From: Streptomyces sp. SAJ15
GTDB lineage: Bacteria; Actinomycetota; Actinomycetes; Streptomycetales; Streptomycetaceae
Length of the DNA: 64,000 nt
NCBI RefSeq assembly: GCF_007595705.1
Contig: NZ_NISY01000011.1
Span: 147,053-211,052 of the forward strand
Direction of reading: 5' to 3'
Made by a program: the position numbers and the translations under genes. How positions within the stretch are numbered: the first letter of the stretch is position 1; each line of letters starts with the position of its first letter. The notes beneath the pieces were generated by a model, which did not search any database, was not told where the DNA came from, and was given only the letters and a program-made list of their open reading frames with translations. Of the stretch, positions 1-8,660 are shown piece after piece.

Positions 1-160
1 CGCGCGAGGCCCCGCTGACCAGCACCCGACGCCCGGTGGCCGGAAAGTCCGGAACATCGGGCAGATCGGAGGCGTCGGGGGCGTCCGGAACAGGGACGCC
101 CGACGGAGCCGAGGCGTCCGCGGGAGCCGCGAGGTCGTCACGGGCACCGGGGTCGGTCAT
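1..160 (-). CDS. SDR-family oxidoreductase, N-terminal part (runs off window)
   Basis: The reverse complement of the first 160 bases reads as an open frame from ATG at 160. A roughly 43-residue Asp/Ala/Pro-rich leader is followed by RRVLVSGASR, which looks like the first beta strand and the start of the glycine-rich NAD(P)-binding turn of a short-chain dehydrogenase/reductase. The frame continues beyond base 1, so the catalytic Tyr-x3-Lys is not visible. Its ATG overlaps the TGA of the upstream efflux gene (ATGA), so the two are probably translated together. The SDR call rests on one motif only; another Rossmann enzyme is possible. Confidence 0.6.
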   Translation of the reverse strand, partial: MTDPGARDDLAAPADASAPSGVPVPDAPDASDLPDVPDFPATGRRVLVSGASR

Positions 161-1647
161 GCGTGTTCTCCCTTCCTGGCCGCCGCGCGGGCGCCCGGCA
201 GCAGTACCGCCATCAGCACCACGCCCGCCACGATGATTCCCGAAGCCACCAGGAACGCCTGCCCGTATCCGGCGGCCAGCGCCCGCGGGTCCGGCGCTCC
301 GCCCCCGCCGTGCGCCCCCGCCGCCCCCTCGGAGCCGATGCGCTCGGCCGCGACCGTGGCCAGCACGGTCAGCCCCAGCGCGCCGCCCAGTTGTCGGGAG
401 GTGTTCACCAGGCCGGCCACCAGTCCGGCCTCGGAGGGCGCGGCGCCCGAGGTCGCGGCCGCGGCGAGCGGCGTCGCCATCAGCCCGGCGCCGAGCGACA
501 TGAGGACCCCGGGCCCCAGCACGGTGTCCAGGAAGGTGCCGTCCGCCCCCATCCGGCTCTGCCAGGCGAAGCCCAGGACGGCGAGCGACGCGCCGGCCAT
601 CGCGACCGCCTTGCCGTGGAAGCGGGCCATCAACCGCGGGGCCGCCTTGGAGCCGACGACGATGGACAGCGTGTGGGGGAGGAAGGCGAGCCCGGCCTTG
701 ACGGGGCCGTAGTGGAGCACGTTCTGGAGGTAGAGCGACAGGAAGTACCACATCGCGAACATGCCGGCACCGCAGATCACCATCACCGCGTTGGCCGCCG
801 CTACCGCCCGCAGCCGGAACAGCCCGAGCGGCATCAGCGGCGCCTTCGTACGGGCCTCGACCGCCACGAAGGCCCCGATGACCACGAGCCCCGTCAGCAG
901 CGGCACCAGCGAAGCGGCCGCGCTCCAGCCGTGCGACTCGGTCCGCGCGATGCCGTAGGCGAGCGTGCCGACCCCACCGGTCACCAACACCGCGCCCGGC
1001 ACGTCCAGATGGCGCGCGGCCTCCCCGCGGCCCTCGGTCAGCCACACCGCGGCCGCGACCAGCACCAGCACCCCGACGGGCACGTTGACCAGCAGCACCC
1101 AGCGCCAGGACAGGTACTCGGTCAGCAGCCCGCCGACCAGGGCGCCCGCCGCACCGCCGCCGGCGCCCACCGCCGACCAGGTGCCGATGGCACGGGTGCG
1201 CGCCGCCCCGTCGGCGAAGGCGGTGGTGAGGATGGTGAGCGTGGCCGGGGAGAGCACCGCCGCCCCCACGCCCTGTGCGGCGCGCGCCGCCACCAGTTGC
1301 CAGGGCTGCTGGGCGAGGCCGCCCGCCAGGCTGGCCGCGAGGAAGAGCCCGAGTCCGGTGAGGAACGCCCGCTTGCGGCCGAAGATGTCGGCCACGCGCC
1401 CGCCCAGCAGCAGGAAGCCGGCGAAGGTGAGGGCGTAGGCGTTGACCACCCACTGCAGGCCGGTCTCGCCCAGCCCCAGGTCGGCGCGGATCGACGGCAG
1501 CGCCACATTGACGACCGAGACGTCGAGCACCACCAGGAACTGCCCCGCACACGCCGCGAGCAGCACCGCCCACATCGGCCGGGGGCGGCGGGAGGTGGCG
1601 GCGGCAGCGGCATCGGTGGGGGTCGATATCGGCGGCATGGCCGCCAT
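157..1647 (-). CDS. MFS drug-efflux transporter, DHA2 (EmrB/QacA) type
   Basis: A 496-residue integral membrane protein of the 14-helix drug:H+ antiporter family. Seen near the N-terminus are LDVSVVNVALPSI (the DHA2 helix 1 signature), the helix 2-3 loop GRVADIFGRKR (MFS motif A) and SWRWVLLVNVPVG (the motif C region). It ends in a short Arg/Lys-rich tail. Two ATGs three codons apart (1647 and 1638) can start it. The frame stays open to about 2442, but that part is antisense to the methyltransferase gene and has no family signature. It overlaps the SDR gene by four bases. The substrate is unknown; export of a toxic small molecule is the family expectation. Confidence 0.9.
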   Translation of the reverse strand: MAAMPPISTPTDAAAAATSRRPRPMWAVLLAACAGQFLVVLDVSVVNVALPSIRADLGLGETGLQWVVNAYALTFAGFLLLGGRVADIFGRKRAFLTGLGLFLAASLAGGLAQQPWQLVAARAAQGVGAAVLSPATLTILTTAFADGAARTRAIGTWSAVGAGGGAAGALVGGLLTEYLSWRWVLLVNVPVGVLVLVAAAVWLTEGRGEAARHLDVPGAVLVTGGVGTLAYGIARTESHGWSAAASLVPLLTGLVVIGAFVAVEARTKAPLMPLGLFRLRAVAAANAVMVICGAGMFAMWYFLSLYLQNVLHYGPVKAGLAFLPHTLSIVVGSKAAPRLMARFHGKAVAMAGASLAVLGFAWQSRMGADGTFLDTVLGPGVLMSLGAGLMATPLAAAATSGAAPSEAGLVAGLVNTSRQLGGALGLTVLATVAAERIGSEGAAGAHGGGGAPDPRALAAGYGQAFLVASGIIVAGVVLMAVLLPGARAAARKGEHA

Positions 1648-1899
1648 GCTGACAGCCGATCGGCCGCGCCGGCAGGGAAATCCGACGCACCAGGGGCGCA
1701 CGGGGTCCCAGGACTCGCGACCGAGGACCCGGCCGGGCCCGGCGGGAGCGGCCGGGGCGGCCGGGGGCGTCGAGGTGAGGCCGGCGGGGCTCGCGGGGCG
1801 CCCGTAGGGCAGCATGGGCGCGAGCCGCGCGCGCCCCAGCGCACGGCCCGAGCGCGAGCCGTAGGCACGCTCGTACGCACCGCCAGGAGGACGCGACAG

Positions 1900-2580
1900 A
1901 TGGCCGGCACGCCCACTCCCACGACCGAGGGCCTCGTGACCGAGGGCCCCGCGCCCGCGATACTCGCCGCGTTCGAGGCGGCGAAGGGGTTCATGCCCGT
2001 CGACGAGGGTCTCGCCCTGTACGCCGCCGCCACCACCGCCGCGGGGCTCGGGCTGCCGCTGCTGGAGGTGGGAACGTACTGCGGCCGCTCCACGATCTTG
2101 CTGGCCGACGCCGCCCGCGCGGCGGGCACCGTGACGGTCACCGTCGACCACCACCGCGGCTCCGAGGAGCAGCAGCCCGGCTGGGAGTACCACGACCCGA
2201 CGGTCGTGGACCCCGAGGTCGGCCGCATGGACACGCTGCCCGCCTTCCGCCGCACGCTGCACGCGGCCGGCCTGGAGGAGCACGTGATCGCCGTGGTGGG
2301 TCGCTCCCCCCAGGTCGCGGCGGTCTGGAACACCCCCGTCGGGCTCGTCTTCATCGACGGCGGCCACACCGACGAGCACGCCACCGGCGACTACGAGGGC
2401 TGGGCCCCGCATGTGGCACCCGGCGGGCTGCTGGTCATCCACGACGTCTTCCCCGACCCGGCCGACGGCGGCCAGGCCCCGTACCGCGTCTACCGCCGCG
2501 CCCTGGAGTCCGGCGCCTTCACCGAGGTCTCGGTGGCGCGCTCGCTGCGAGTGTTGCGCCGTACCGGCACGGGCATCTGA
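1900..2580 (+). CDS. class I SAM-dependent methyltransferase
   Basis: A 226-residue protein with a Rossmann methyltransferase core. LLEVGTYCGRSTILLAD near residues 50-65 is the SAM-binding motif I with the GxxxG-like turn, VTVDHHRG follows as motif II, and VGLVFIDGGHTDEHATGDYEGWAPHVAPGG carries the Asp-rich post-core motif typical of Methyltransf_24/CmcI-like enzymes. The start is set by AGGAGG at 1885-1890, nine bases before the ATG. It is divergent from the efflux operon. The acceptor substrate cannot be told from sequence; small-molecule O-methylation is most likely. Confidence 0.85.
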   Translation: MAGTPTPTTEGLVTEGPAPAILAAFEAAKGFMPVDEGLALYAAATTAAGLGLPLLEVGTYCGRSTILLADAARAAGTVTVTVDHHRGSEEQQPGWEYHDPTVVDPEVGRMDTLPAFRRTLHAAGLEEHVIAVVGRSPQVAAVWNTPVGLVFIDGGHTDEHATGDYEGWAPHVAPGGLLVIHDVFPDPADGGQAPYRVYRRALESGAFTEVSVARSLRVLRRTGTGI

Positions 2581-2617
2581 TACGACTTCGGGGCGGCGGC
2601 CCGGTTACGATCGCGGC

Positions 2618-3565
2618 GTGTCCCACGGCAGCTCTCCCCCCACATCCGGCCGCCGCCCGCGCGGCACCCTGCTGACCCTGCTCGCCCTGGCCGCGCTGGC
2701 GCCGGCCGCCCTCGCGGGCTGCGTCGGCGACGGTGACCGTGACGGCCGAGGCGGCGCCGCTCACGGCAGCGGCTCCGGCAAGGGCAGCGGTACGGGCAGC
2801 GGCGAGCCCGACGGCGGACCCGCGTCTTCCGCATCGTCTCCCCCGCGAATGAACCCGTCCGGAAGCCCGGATAACAACAAAGACAATCGCGGCAGCCTCA
2901 AAGGCAAAGTGATCGTGATCGATCCCGGCCACAATCCCCACAACCGCGAACACCCTTCCGAGATCGCCCGACTCGTGGATATCGGTACCAAGAAGAAGGA
3001 ATGCGACACCACGGGCACGGCGACGAACTCCGGTTACCCCGAAGCCTCGTTCACCCTCGATGTCGCGCGCCGCGCCCGCGCCCTGTTGGAAGAGCGCGGA
3101 GCGAAGGTGGAATTCACGCAGGACGGCGACCGGCGGTACGGCCCGTGCGTCGACGAACGGGCCCGGATCGGAAACCGGGCCGGAGCGGACGCCGTCGTCT
3201 CCGTCCACGCGGACGGCGCGGGCGCGGGCCAACGCGGATTCCACGTCATCGCCCCCGCGTCGGTGCGCGGCGGCGCCGCCGACACCTCCGCGATCGTCGG
3301 CCCCTCCCGCGAACTGGCCGAAGCCGTCATCGACCGCTTCACCGCCGCCACCCGCACCGAGCCGGCCAACTACCTCGGCGGCGGAACCGGGTTGACGATC
3401 CGCGACGATCTCGGGGGCCTGAATCTGTCAACCGTCCCCAAGGTGTTCATTGAGTGTGGCAATATGCGCGACTCGAAGGACGCGGCACGCCTGACCGACC
3501 CGAAGTGGCGCGCACGCGCGGCACAAGGGATCGCGGAGGGCATTACGGACTTCCTGCGGGGGTAA
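2618..3565 (+). CDS. N-acetylmuramoyl-L-alanine amidase lipoprotein (Amidase_3)
   Basis: A 315-residue cell-wall hydrolase. A GTG start gives a signal peptide ending in a lipobox (ALAPAALAGC), so Cys34 should be lipidated and the protein held on the outer face of the membrane. A Gly/Ser-rich spacer to about residue 85 leads into the zinc amidase domain: KVIVIDPGHN (first zinc His), SEIARLVD and later SVHADG (further zinc His) and a terminal FIECGNMRD segment with the catalytic Glu. The expected activity is cleavage between MurNAc and the stem peptide. Two internal Cys (ECDTTG and YGPC) may form a disulfide. The longer upstream frame is in another gene. Confidence 0.9.
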   Translation: MSHGSSPPTSGRRPRGTLLTLLALAALAPAALAGCVGDGDRDGRGGAAHGSGSGKGSGTGSGEPDGGPASSASSPPRMNPSGSPDNNKDNRGSLKGKVIVIDPGHNPHNREHPSEIARLVDIGTKKKECDTTGTATNSGYPEASFTLDVARRARALLEERGAKVEFTQDGDRRYGPCVDERARIGNRAGADAVVSVHADGAGAGQRGFHVIAPASVRGGAADTSAIVGPSRELAEAVIDRFTAATRTEPANYLGGGTGLTIRDDLGGLNLSTVPKVFIECGNMRDSKDAARLTDPKWRARAAQGIAEGITDFLRG

Positions 3566-3744
3566 GTCGGCCACGGTCCGGAACGGCTCCGGAACAGGAC
3601 CGTAACGGGGAGATACCGACCGCGCGACCCGACAGTTCCCGCCGTTAGATTCACCCGTACGATGGGGAACCCACCCCCGAGCCTTCGCGCACGCGTCCGG
3701 CGACAGCGACACGACTACTGACGAGATCGACAAAGGACCATACG

Positions 3745-4563
3745 TTGAACATCCGCTCTCTCACTAGGGGCGACGGCGTGGTGATCGGAGCAGCGGTGTT
3801 GCTGTTCATCGCCTCGTTCCTGGACTTCTACAAGGTCGACAACGACTTCGGCGGTTCGAAGGACTGGAACGGATGGAGCGGCGACTGGTTCCCCGTGCTG
3901 CCAGGCATCTTCCTGATGGGTGTCATCGCGGCTGCCCTGATCCTCGCCTCCCGTTTCCAGCCCTCGGCCCAGAACGTGCTGGGCCTCTCGCTTGAGCAGT
4001 GGGGCATGGCCTTCTCGGTGTCCGCCGCCTGGTCCGCCCTGTGGACCATCGCCGGCGGCCCGGACGGCGTCGACGCCGGCGCCGGCCAGATCCTCGGCCT
4101 GATCGCCGCCCTGGTGCTGGCCGCCGGCGCGCTGCTCACCCAGCGCGTCCCCGCCCTCAAGGCCCCGCTGATGGGCGCCGCGGGCCCGCAGGCCCCGACC
4201 CCGTTCGGCGGCGGCGCGCCGCAGGCCGGCTACGGCTACCCGGGCCCGCAGACCGGTGGCGGTGCCGCTCCGTTCGGCCAGCAGCAGCCGTTCGGTGCCC
4301 AGGCGGGTCAGCCCGCCGCGGGCGCCGGCGCCCCGCAGCCGGCCCCGGCGGCCGGCGGTGCCTCGGACTTCACGCCGTTCTGGTTCGCGGTTCCGGTGGC
4401 CCGTCCGCTGTACGCCGAGGACGGCTCGTCCAACACCATCGCCGAGCTCGCCCCCGGCACCTGGTACCTCGCGGTGGAGCAGCGCGGTCAGGCGCTCGTC
4501 GCCCAGACCCAGGACGGCCGCCGCGGCGTCCTCCAGGACACCTCCGGCATCCAGCGCGGCTAG
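3745..4563 (+). CDS. four-helix membrane protein with Pro/Gly/Gln linker (DUF5336-like)
   Basis: A 272-residue protein of unknown function. Residues 1-135 hold about four transmembrane helices (VVIGAAVLLFIASFLDF, LPGIFLMGVIAAALILA, MAFSVSAAWSALWTIAG, ILGLIAALVLAAGALL). Residues 140-205 are a disordered linker rich in FGGGAP, YGYPGP and QQQPFG. Residues 210-272 form a small soluble domain beginning FTPFWFAVPVARPLYAED. The start is TTG at 3745 with AAAGGA eleven bases upstream. The layout matches a family common in Streptomyces, probably with the tail in the cytoplasm. It is monocistronic, with a strong terminator 30 bases downstream. Confidence 0.75.
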   Translation: MNIRSLTRGDGVVIGAAVLLFIASFLDFYKVDNDFGGSKDWNGWSGDWFPVLPGIFLMGVIAAALILASRFQPSAQNVLGLSLEQWGMAFSVSAAWSALWTIAGGPDGVDAGAGQILGLIAALVLAAGALLTQRVPALKAPLMGAAGPQAPTPFGGGAPQAGYGYPGPQTGGGAAPFGQQQPFGAQAGQPAAGAGAPQPAPAAGGASDFTPFWFAVPVARPLYAEDGSSNTIAELAPGTWYLAVEQRGQALVAQTQDGRRGVLQDTSGIQRG

Positions 4564-4589
4564 CCCCCGCACCTCTGTCGCCAGCGACA

Positions 4590-4620
4590 CGGCCCCCCGT
4601 CCTTCTGGGACGGGGGGCCG
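4590..4620 (+). terminator. rho-independent type hairpin after membrane-protein gene
   Basis: A perfect 13-base-pair stem (arm CGGCCCCCCGTCC at 4590-4602, its complement at 4608-4620) closes a five-base TTCTG loop. It is followed by a pyrimidine-rich stretch (TTCCCCTTCC), as usual for Streptomyces terminators that lack a long U-tract. Confidence 0.85.
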
Positions 4621-4727
4621 TTCCCCTTCCGGCGGCCCCGCGCCCCGGCCCGCACCGGGGCATTGCCGCGGCCGCGGCGACCCCGTACGGTCGTTCAGCT
4701 GACGTACCGTCACCCAAGGGGGCCCGC

Positions 4728-5738
4728 ATGCGGCTCGGTCTGGCACTCGGCTACTGGTCCCGCACCCCCGCCCCCGGCCACCTCGCCCTCGCCCGGCAGG
4801 CGGAGACCTACGGCTACCACTCCGTCTGGACCGCCGAGTCCTGGGGTTCGGACGCCTTCACCCCACTCGCCTGGATCGCCGCGCACACCACCCGCATCCG
4901 ACTGGGCACCGCCGTCGCGCAGATGGCCGCGCGCACGCCCACGGCCACCGCGATGCACGCGCTCACCCTGGACCACCTCTCCGGGGGGCGGCTGACGCTC
5001 GGGCTGGGGCTGTCCGGGCCACAGGTGGTGGAGGGCTGGTACGGGCGGCCGTTCCCGGCGAGTCCGCTCACCGCCACCCGCGAGTACGTGGACGTCGTAC
5101 GACAGGTGCTGCGGCGGGCGGAGCCGGTGCGGCTGGCGGGGCGGTTCCACTCGCATCCGTACACCGGCGACGACGCCACCGGCCTCGGCCGGCCGCTCAA
5201 GTCGATCACCCACCCGCTCCGGGCCGACCTGCCCGTGCTGCTCGGCGCCGAGGGCCCCAGGAACATCGCGCAGACCGTGCGCATCGCCGACGGCTGGCTG
5301 CCGCTGTACTGGTCGCCGCTGCGCACGGCGATGTACGAGGAGCCGCTCGCCGCCGCTCCGGAGGGCTTCGTGGTGGCGCCGATCGCGCAGGCGCGGGTGT
5401 GTGACGACGTCTCCGAGGGGCTGCGGCCGGTCAAGGCGATGCTGGCCTTCTACATCGGCGGCATGGGCCACGCCCGCCACAACTTCCACGCCGACCTGAT
5501 GGCCCGGATGGGCTTCGAGGAGGCGGCGCGACGGGTCCAGAAGCTGTTCGCCGAGGGGCACCGCGCCGAGGCGGTCGCGGCGGTGCCGGACGCCTTCGCG
5601 GACGAGATCTCGCTGGTCGGCCCGCGGGAGCGGGTCGCCGAGCGGCTGGAGCTGTGGCGGGCGGGCCCGGTGACGGATCTGCTGCTCACCGCCCCGGACC
5701 CGCTCACGCTGCGCGTCCTCGCCGAGCTCAACTCCTAG
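4728..5738 (+). CDS. LLM-class F420/FMN-dependent oxidoreductase
   Basis: A 336-residue luciferase-like monooxygenase-fold protein. MRLGLALGYW opens the barrel, and AETYGYHSVWTAESWGSDAFTPLAWIAAHTTRIRLGTAV is the family's hallmark second and third strand region. LDHLSGGRLTLGLGLSGPQVVEGWYGRPF matches F420-dependent members. The C-terminus carries ISLVGPRERVAERLELW, which is common in F420-type LLM proteins. An AAGGGGG ribosome site lies eight bases before the ATG. Substrate unknown. F420 is favoured over FMN by resemblance and by the actinobacterial setting, but this was not tested. Confidence 0.88.
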   Translation: MRLGLALGYWSRTPAPGHLALARQAETYGYHSVWTAESWGSDAFTPLAWIAAHTTRIRLGTAVAQMAARTPTATAMHALTLDHLSGGRLTLGLGLSGPQVVEGWYGRPFPASPLTATREYVDVVRQVLRRAEPVRLAGRFHSHPYTGDDATGLGRPLKSITHPLRADLPVLLGAEGPRNIAQTVRIADGWLPLYWSPLRTAMYEEPLAAAPEGFVVAPIAQARVCDDVSEGLRPVKAMLAFYIGGMGHARHNFHADLMARMGFEEAARRVQKLFAEGHRAEAVAAVPDAFADEISLVGPRERVAERLELWRAGPVTDLLLTAPDPLTLRVLAELNS

Positions 5739-5759
5739 CGGGCCGCGCCCACCGCCCGA

Positions 5760-6572
5760 CTAGCCGAACGTCGCGTGCTCCAGCCAGAAGTCCAGCACCG
5801 CGGCGTCGCCCAGCACCTCCACCCGGTCGCCGTCCACCGGCAGTCGGCGGTAGAAGGCCAGCAGCAGGTCCGTCATGGGGGCGCGCAGGGCGACGCTCGC
5901 CTTTCCGTGGGCGCGCCGCCAGGCGAAGCCCTCCTCGTCGAGCTCGATCAGCCACTCGGCCTCCGCCTCCGGGGCGGTGTCGGTGGCGTGCAGATGGAGG
6001 GAGCGGCCGGGGCCGCGCAGCTTGGCGAGGCCCGGGAAGACCGCGCGGAGGTTGGGCTGGCGGAGGACGTCCAGCCACTCGTCTACGGCGTCCGCCGCCA
6101 CCTCCGGGGCCACGGTGTACTCCGCGCCGGCCGCGATGGCCCCGTCGGCCCGGTGGACCACCGTCTCGTGCGCCATGCGGCGGGCCCAGAAGCCGACGGT
6201 CTGGTCCTCCGCCCAGGTCCACACCGGGATCTTCGCACCGGCCGCGCGCAGCGTCTCGGCGAGCGCGGTGGCGCCCTTGGCCAGCCAGGCGTCCAGGGCC
6301 GCGAGGTCGTCGCCCCGCGGGGCGTCGTCGGGGACCTGATCCGGCGGCAGATAGGCGGTGGCGCGGGTGCGGACGATCGCCTCGGCCCAGCGGTGGGCGC
6401 TGCCGACGTGCCGCAGCAGGTCGGCGATCGACCAGTCGGGGCAGGTCGGGCAGGTCACGGACGGGTCGGCGCCGGTGACGGCGGCGCGCAACAGGTCGGT
6501 CTGGGCGATGATCTCGGTGCAGCAGCGGTCGTGGTCGAGGCGGTCGAAGCGGTGTACTCCCTGGTCGGTCAT
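5760..6572 (-). CDS. maleylpyruvate isomerase family mycothiol-dependent enzyme
   Basis: A 270-residue DinB/MDMPI-fold protein. CPTCPDWSIADLLRHVGSAHRWAEAIVRT near residues 40-70 is the conserved N-terminal helix pair, whose His is a metal ligand in this fold. The middle has FWARRMAHETVVHRADG with two more candidate ligands (HETxxHR). The C-terminal half is the smaller MDMPI_C domain. Such proteins use mycothiol as cofactor or are uncharacterised thiol transferases. It is transcribed in the same direction as the toroid/methyltransferase/glycosyltransferase operon and lies 73 bases downstream of it, so read-through is possible. Confidence 0.88.
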   Translation of the reverse strand: MTDQGVHRFDRLDHDRCCTEIIAQTDLLRAAVTGADPSVTCPTCPDWSIADLLRHVGSAHRWAEAIVRTRATAYLPPDQVPDDAPRGDDLAALDAWLAKGATALAETLRAAGAKIPVWTWAEDQTVGFWARRMAHETVVHRADGAIAAGAEYTVAPEVAADAVDEWLDVLRQPNLRAVFPGLAKLRGPGRSLHLHATDTAPEAEAEWLIELDEEGFAWRRAHGKASVALRAPMTDLLLAFYRRLPVDGDRVEVLGDAAVLDFWLEHATFG

Positions 6573-6645
6573 GGCCTCAGCCTAGAGGGCGGCACCGGAT
6601 CCCTCCGGGCCGCCCTCGCCGACATCTGACGCCTCGTCGTCCGCG

Positions 6646-7740
6646 CTAACAGCAGCCGGCGTCCAGCCCGTTGGGCAGGCGTTCGCCGCCGAAGACCGCG
6701 GTGGTCGCCTCGTCGCCGCCGAGCGCGGCCACGGCCAGCAGCAGCGATCCGGCGGTCCAGGTGGTGCGTTCCTCGGGCCAGACGGCCTGGTCGTCGAAGA
6801 CGTACCCCGTCCAGTACATGCCGTCGTCGGCGCGCAGGTGCGGCTGGATCCACTGGAGGATCTCCACGGCGCGGTCCGACTCGCCCATCACCCAGAGCGC
6901 GAGGGCCAGTTCGCAGCTCTCGCCGCCGGTGACCCAGGGGTTGGGGACGACACAGCGCACGCCCAGCCCGGGGACGACGAAGCGGTCCCAGCCGGACTCG
7001 ATGCGCTCCTTGGCGGCGGCGCCGGTCACCGCCCCGCCGAGCACCGGGTAGTACCAGTCCATGGAGTAGCGGTCCTTGGCGAGGAACCGCTCCGGGTGGT
7101 GGCGTATGGCGTGCGCGAGCCGGCCGGCCGCGACCTCCCAGTCGGGCTGGGGTTCCTCGCGGTGTTCGGCGATGGCCAGGGCGCAGCGCAGCGCCTGGTA
7201 GATCGAGGAGTTGCCGGTGAGCAGCGCGTCGGCGACCTCCGTGCCGTCCGGGTCGCGCCGCCAGCCGATCTGGCCGCCGGGCTGCTGGAGGAGGAGTACG
7301 CACTCGATGGCGGCCAGCACGGTGGGCCACATGCTGTCCAGGAAGGCGTCGTCGCCCGTGGAGAGGTAGTGGTGCCACACGCCGACGGCGACGTACGCGC
7401 AGAAGTTGGTCTCGACGCCGCGGTCGGTGGGGCCGGCCGCGTCCACGCCGTCCGGCAGGTCGGGGTAGGCGGCGTACCAGGAGCCGTCCGGGTTCTGGTG
7501 CCGGGCGAGCCAGCGGTAGGCGGCTCGGGCACGCTCGTGTTCGCCGGCCGCGTCCAGGGCCATGGCCGCTTCGACGTGGTCCCACGGGTCGAGGTGGTGG
7601 CCGCGGAACCACGGTATGGCGCCGTCCTCGCGCTGGGCGGCGGCGATACCGGCGACGGTCTCCGCGGCCTGCTCGGCCGTGAGGACTCCGGACAGCACGA
7701 GACGTTCGGTGCGGCCGGGGCCGCGGCTGAATGCCGTCAC
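6646..7740 (-). CDS. alpha/alpha-toroid (terpenoid cyclase/prenyltransferase-like) enzyme
   Basis: A 364-residue soluble protein built from helical-hairpin repeats with QW-like motifs: IAAAQREDGAIPWF, WLARHQNPDGSWY, LLQQPGGQIGW and IQPHLRADDGMYWTGYVF. This is the toroid fold shared by squalene cyclases, prenyltransferase beta subunits and some glycosidases. The cyclase DxDD motif is not evident, so a cyclase reaction cannot be claimed. There is no signal peptide. The GTG start overlaps the methyltransferase stop (GTGA), so it is the third gene of a GT4-methyltransferase-toroid operon preceded by a KstR-type operator. It ends in an unusual Ala-Gly-Cys-Cys. Confidence 0.8.
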   Translation of the reverse strand: MTAFSRGPGRTERLVLSGVLTAEQAAETVAGIAAAQREDGAIPWFRGHHLDPWDHVEAAMALDAAGEHERARAAYRWLARHQNPDGSWYAAYPDLPDGVDAAGPTDRGVETNFCAYVAVGVWHHYLSTGDDAFLDSMWPTVLAAIECVLLLQQPGGQIGWRRDPDGTEVADALLTGNSSIYQALRCALAIAEHREEPQPDWEVAAGRLAHAIRHHPERFLAKDRYSMDWYYPVLGGAVTGAAAKERIESGWDRFVVPGLGVRCVVPNPWVTGGESCELALALWVMGESDRAVEILQWIQPHLRADDGMYWTGYVFDDQAVWPEERTTWTAGSLLLAVAALGGDEATTAVFGGERLPNGLDAGCC

Positions 7741-8537
7741 GCGCCCGCCTCCGCGTCCGCCGCGGCGGTGTCGACGACACCGGCGGTGCTGGCGGCTCCG
7801 GTGGCGTGGTCGGCTTCGGCGGCCGCCCGCGGCTTGGTCGCGTACGCCACGAAGCTCTTGCCGACGAGCGGGTTGAGGGCCCGCTCGGCGAGCCGGGTGG
7901 CCAGCGGCTTCTTCATGATGTCCCAGACCAGCAGCTTGTGGTACGCGCGGACCGGCAGGGCCTTGTCGTTGTCCACGCCGAAGGCGCACTTGAGCCACCA
8001 GTAGGGGCTGTGCAGGGCGTGCGCGTGGTGGGTGCCGTACGGCCGCAGCCCGGCCTCGCGCATCTTGCCGAGCAGCTCGTCCGCCCGGTAGATGCGGATA
8101 TGGCCGCCCTCGACCTCGTGGTACGCGTCCGAGAGCGCCCAGCAGACCTTCTCCGGTCCGTAGCGGGGCACGGTGATCGCGATCCGTCCGCCGGGCTTGA
8201 GCACCCGCACCATCTCGGCCAGCACTCCCTTGTCGTCGGGGATGTGCTCCATGACCTCGGAGATGATCACGACGTCGAAGCTGTCGTCCGGGAACGGCAG
8301 GGCGAGCGCGTCGCCCTCCATGGCGGTGGCGGTCGCGCCGGCCGGGGCCTCGCCGGCCTCCTTCATGGCGGCGAACCACTTGGCGACCTCACGGATCTCG
8401 TCGCCGTTGCGGTCGAGCGCGACGACGCGCGCGCCGCGCCGGTAGCACTCGAAGGCATGCCGTCCGGCGCCGCAGCCCAGGTCGAGGACGCGGTCGCCTG
8501 GGGCGAGCGGGAAGCGGGAGAAGTCGACGGTCAGCAC
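7737..8537 (-). CDS. class I SAM-dependent methyltransferase
   Basis: A 266-residue Methyltransf_11-type enzyme. The core has VLDLGCGAGRHAFECYRRGARVVALD (motif I and the acidic end of strand 2), EGDALALPFPDDSFDVVIISEVMEHI (motifs II/III) and VRVLKPGGRIAITVP. The region after residue 130 (GGHIRIYRADELLGKMREAGL) is seen in lipid- and quinone-type methyltransferases. A long Ala-rich tail follows residue 240. The start is GTG. It sits between the glycosyltransferase and the toroid protein, and overlaps the latter by four bases. A lipid or terpenoid acceptor would fit the neighbours but is inference. Confidence 0.85.
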   Translation of the reverse strand: MLTVDFSRFPLAPGDRVLDLGCGAGRHAFECYRRGARVVALDRNGDEIREVAKWFAAMKEAGEAPAGATATAMEGDALALPFPDDSFDVVIISEVMEHIPDDKGVLAEMVRVLKPGGRIAITVPRYGPEKVCWALSDAYHEVEGGHIRIYRADELLGKMREAGLRPYGTHHAHALHSPYWWLKCAFGVDNDKALPVRAYHKLLVWDIMKKPLATRLAERALNPLVGKSFVAYATKPRAAAEADHATGAASTAGVVDTAAADAEAGA

Positions 8538-8660
8538 GGGGTCTGCCTTCTGGGTCGGTGGGCGGCCGGCGAGGTCATGGGATCACGAGGGTGATGGGGC
8601 GGTGGCGGCGGGGTGGCCGTCCGGCGGCCACGCGCGGGCGACCGCCACGCCGCCCCGGGG

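Noticed and set aside
163..1900. Long plus-strand open frame upstream of the methyltransferase
   Set aside because: It is antisense to a clear MFS transporter, has no domain, and the methyltransferase has its own AGGAGG-preceded start.
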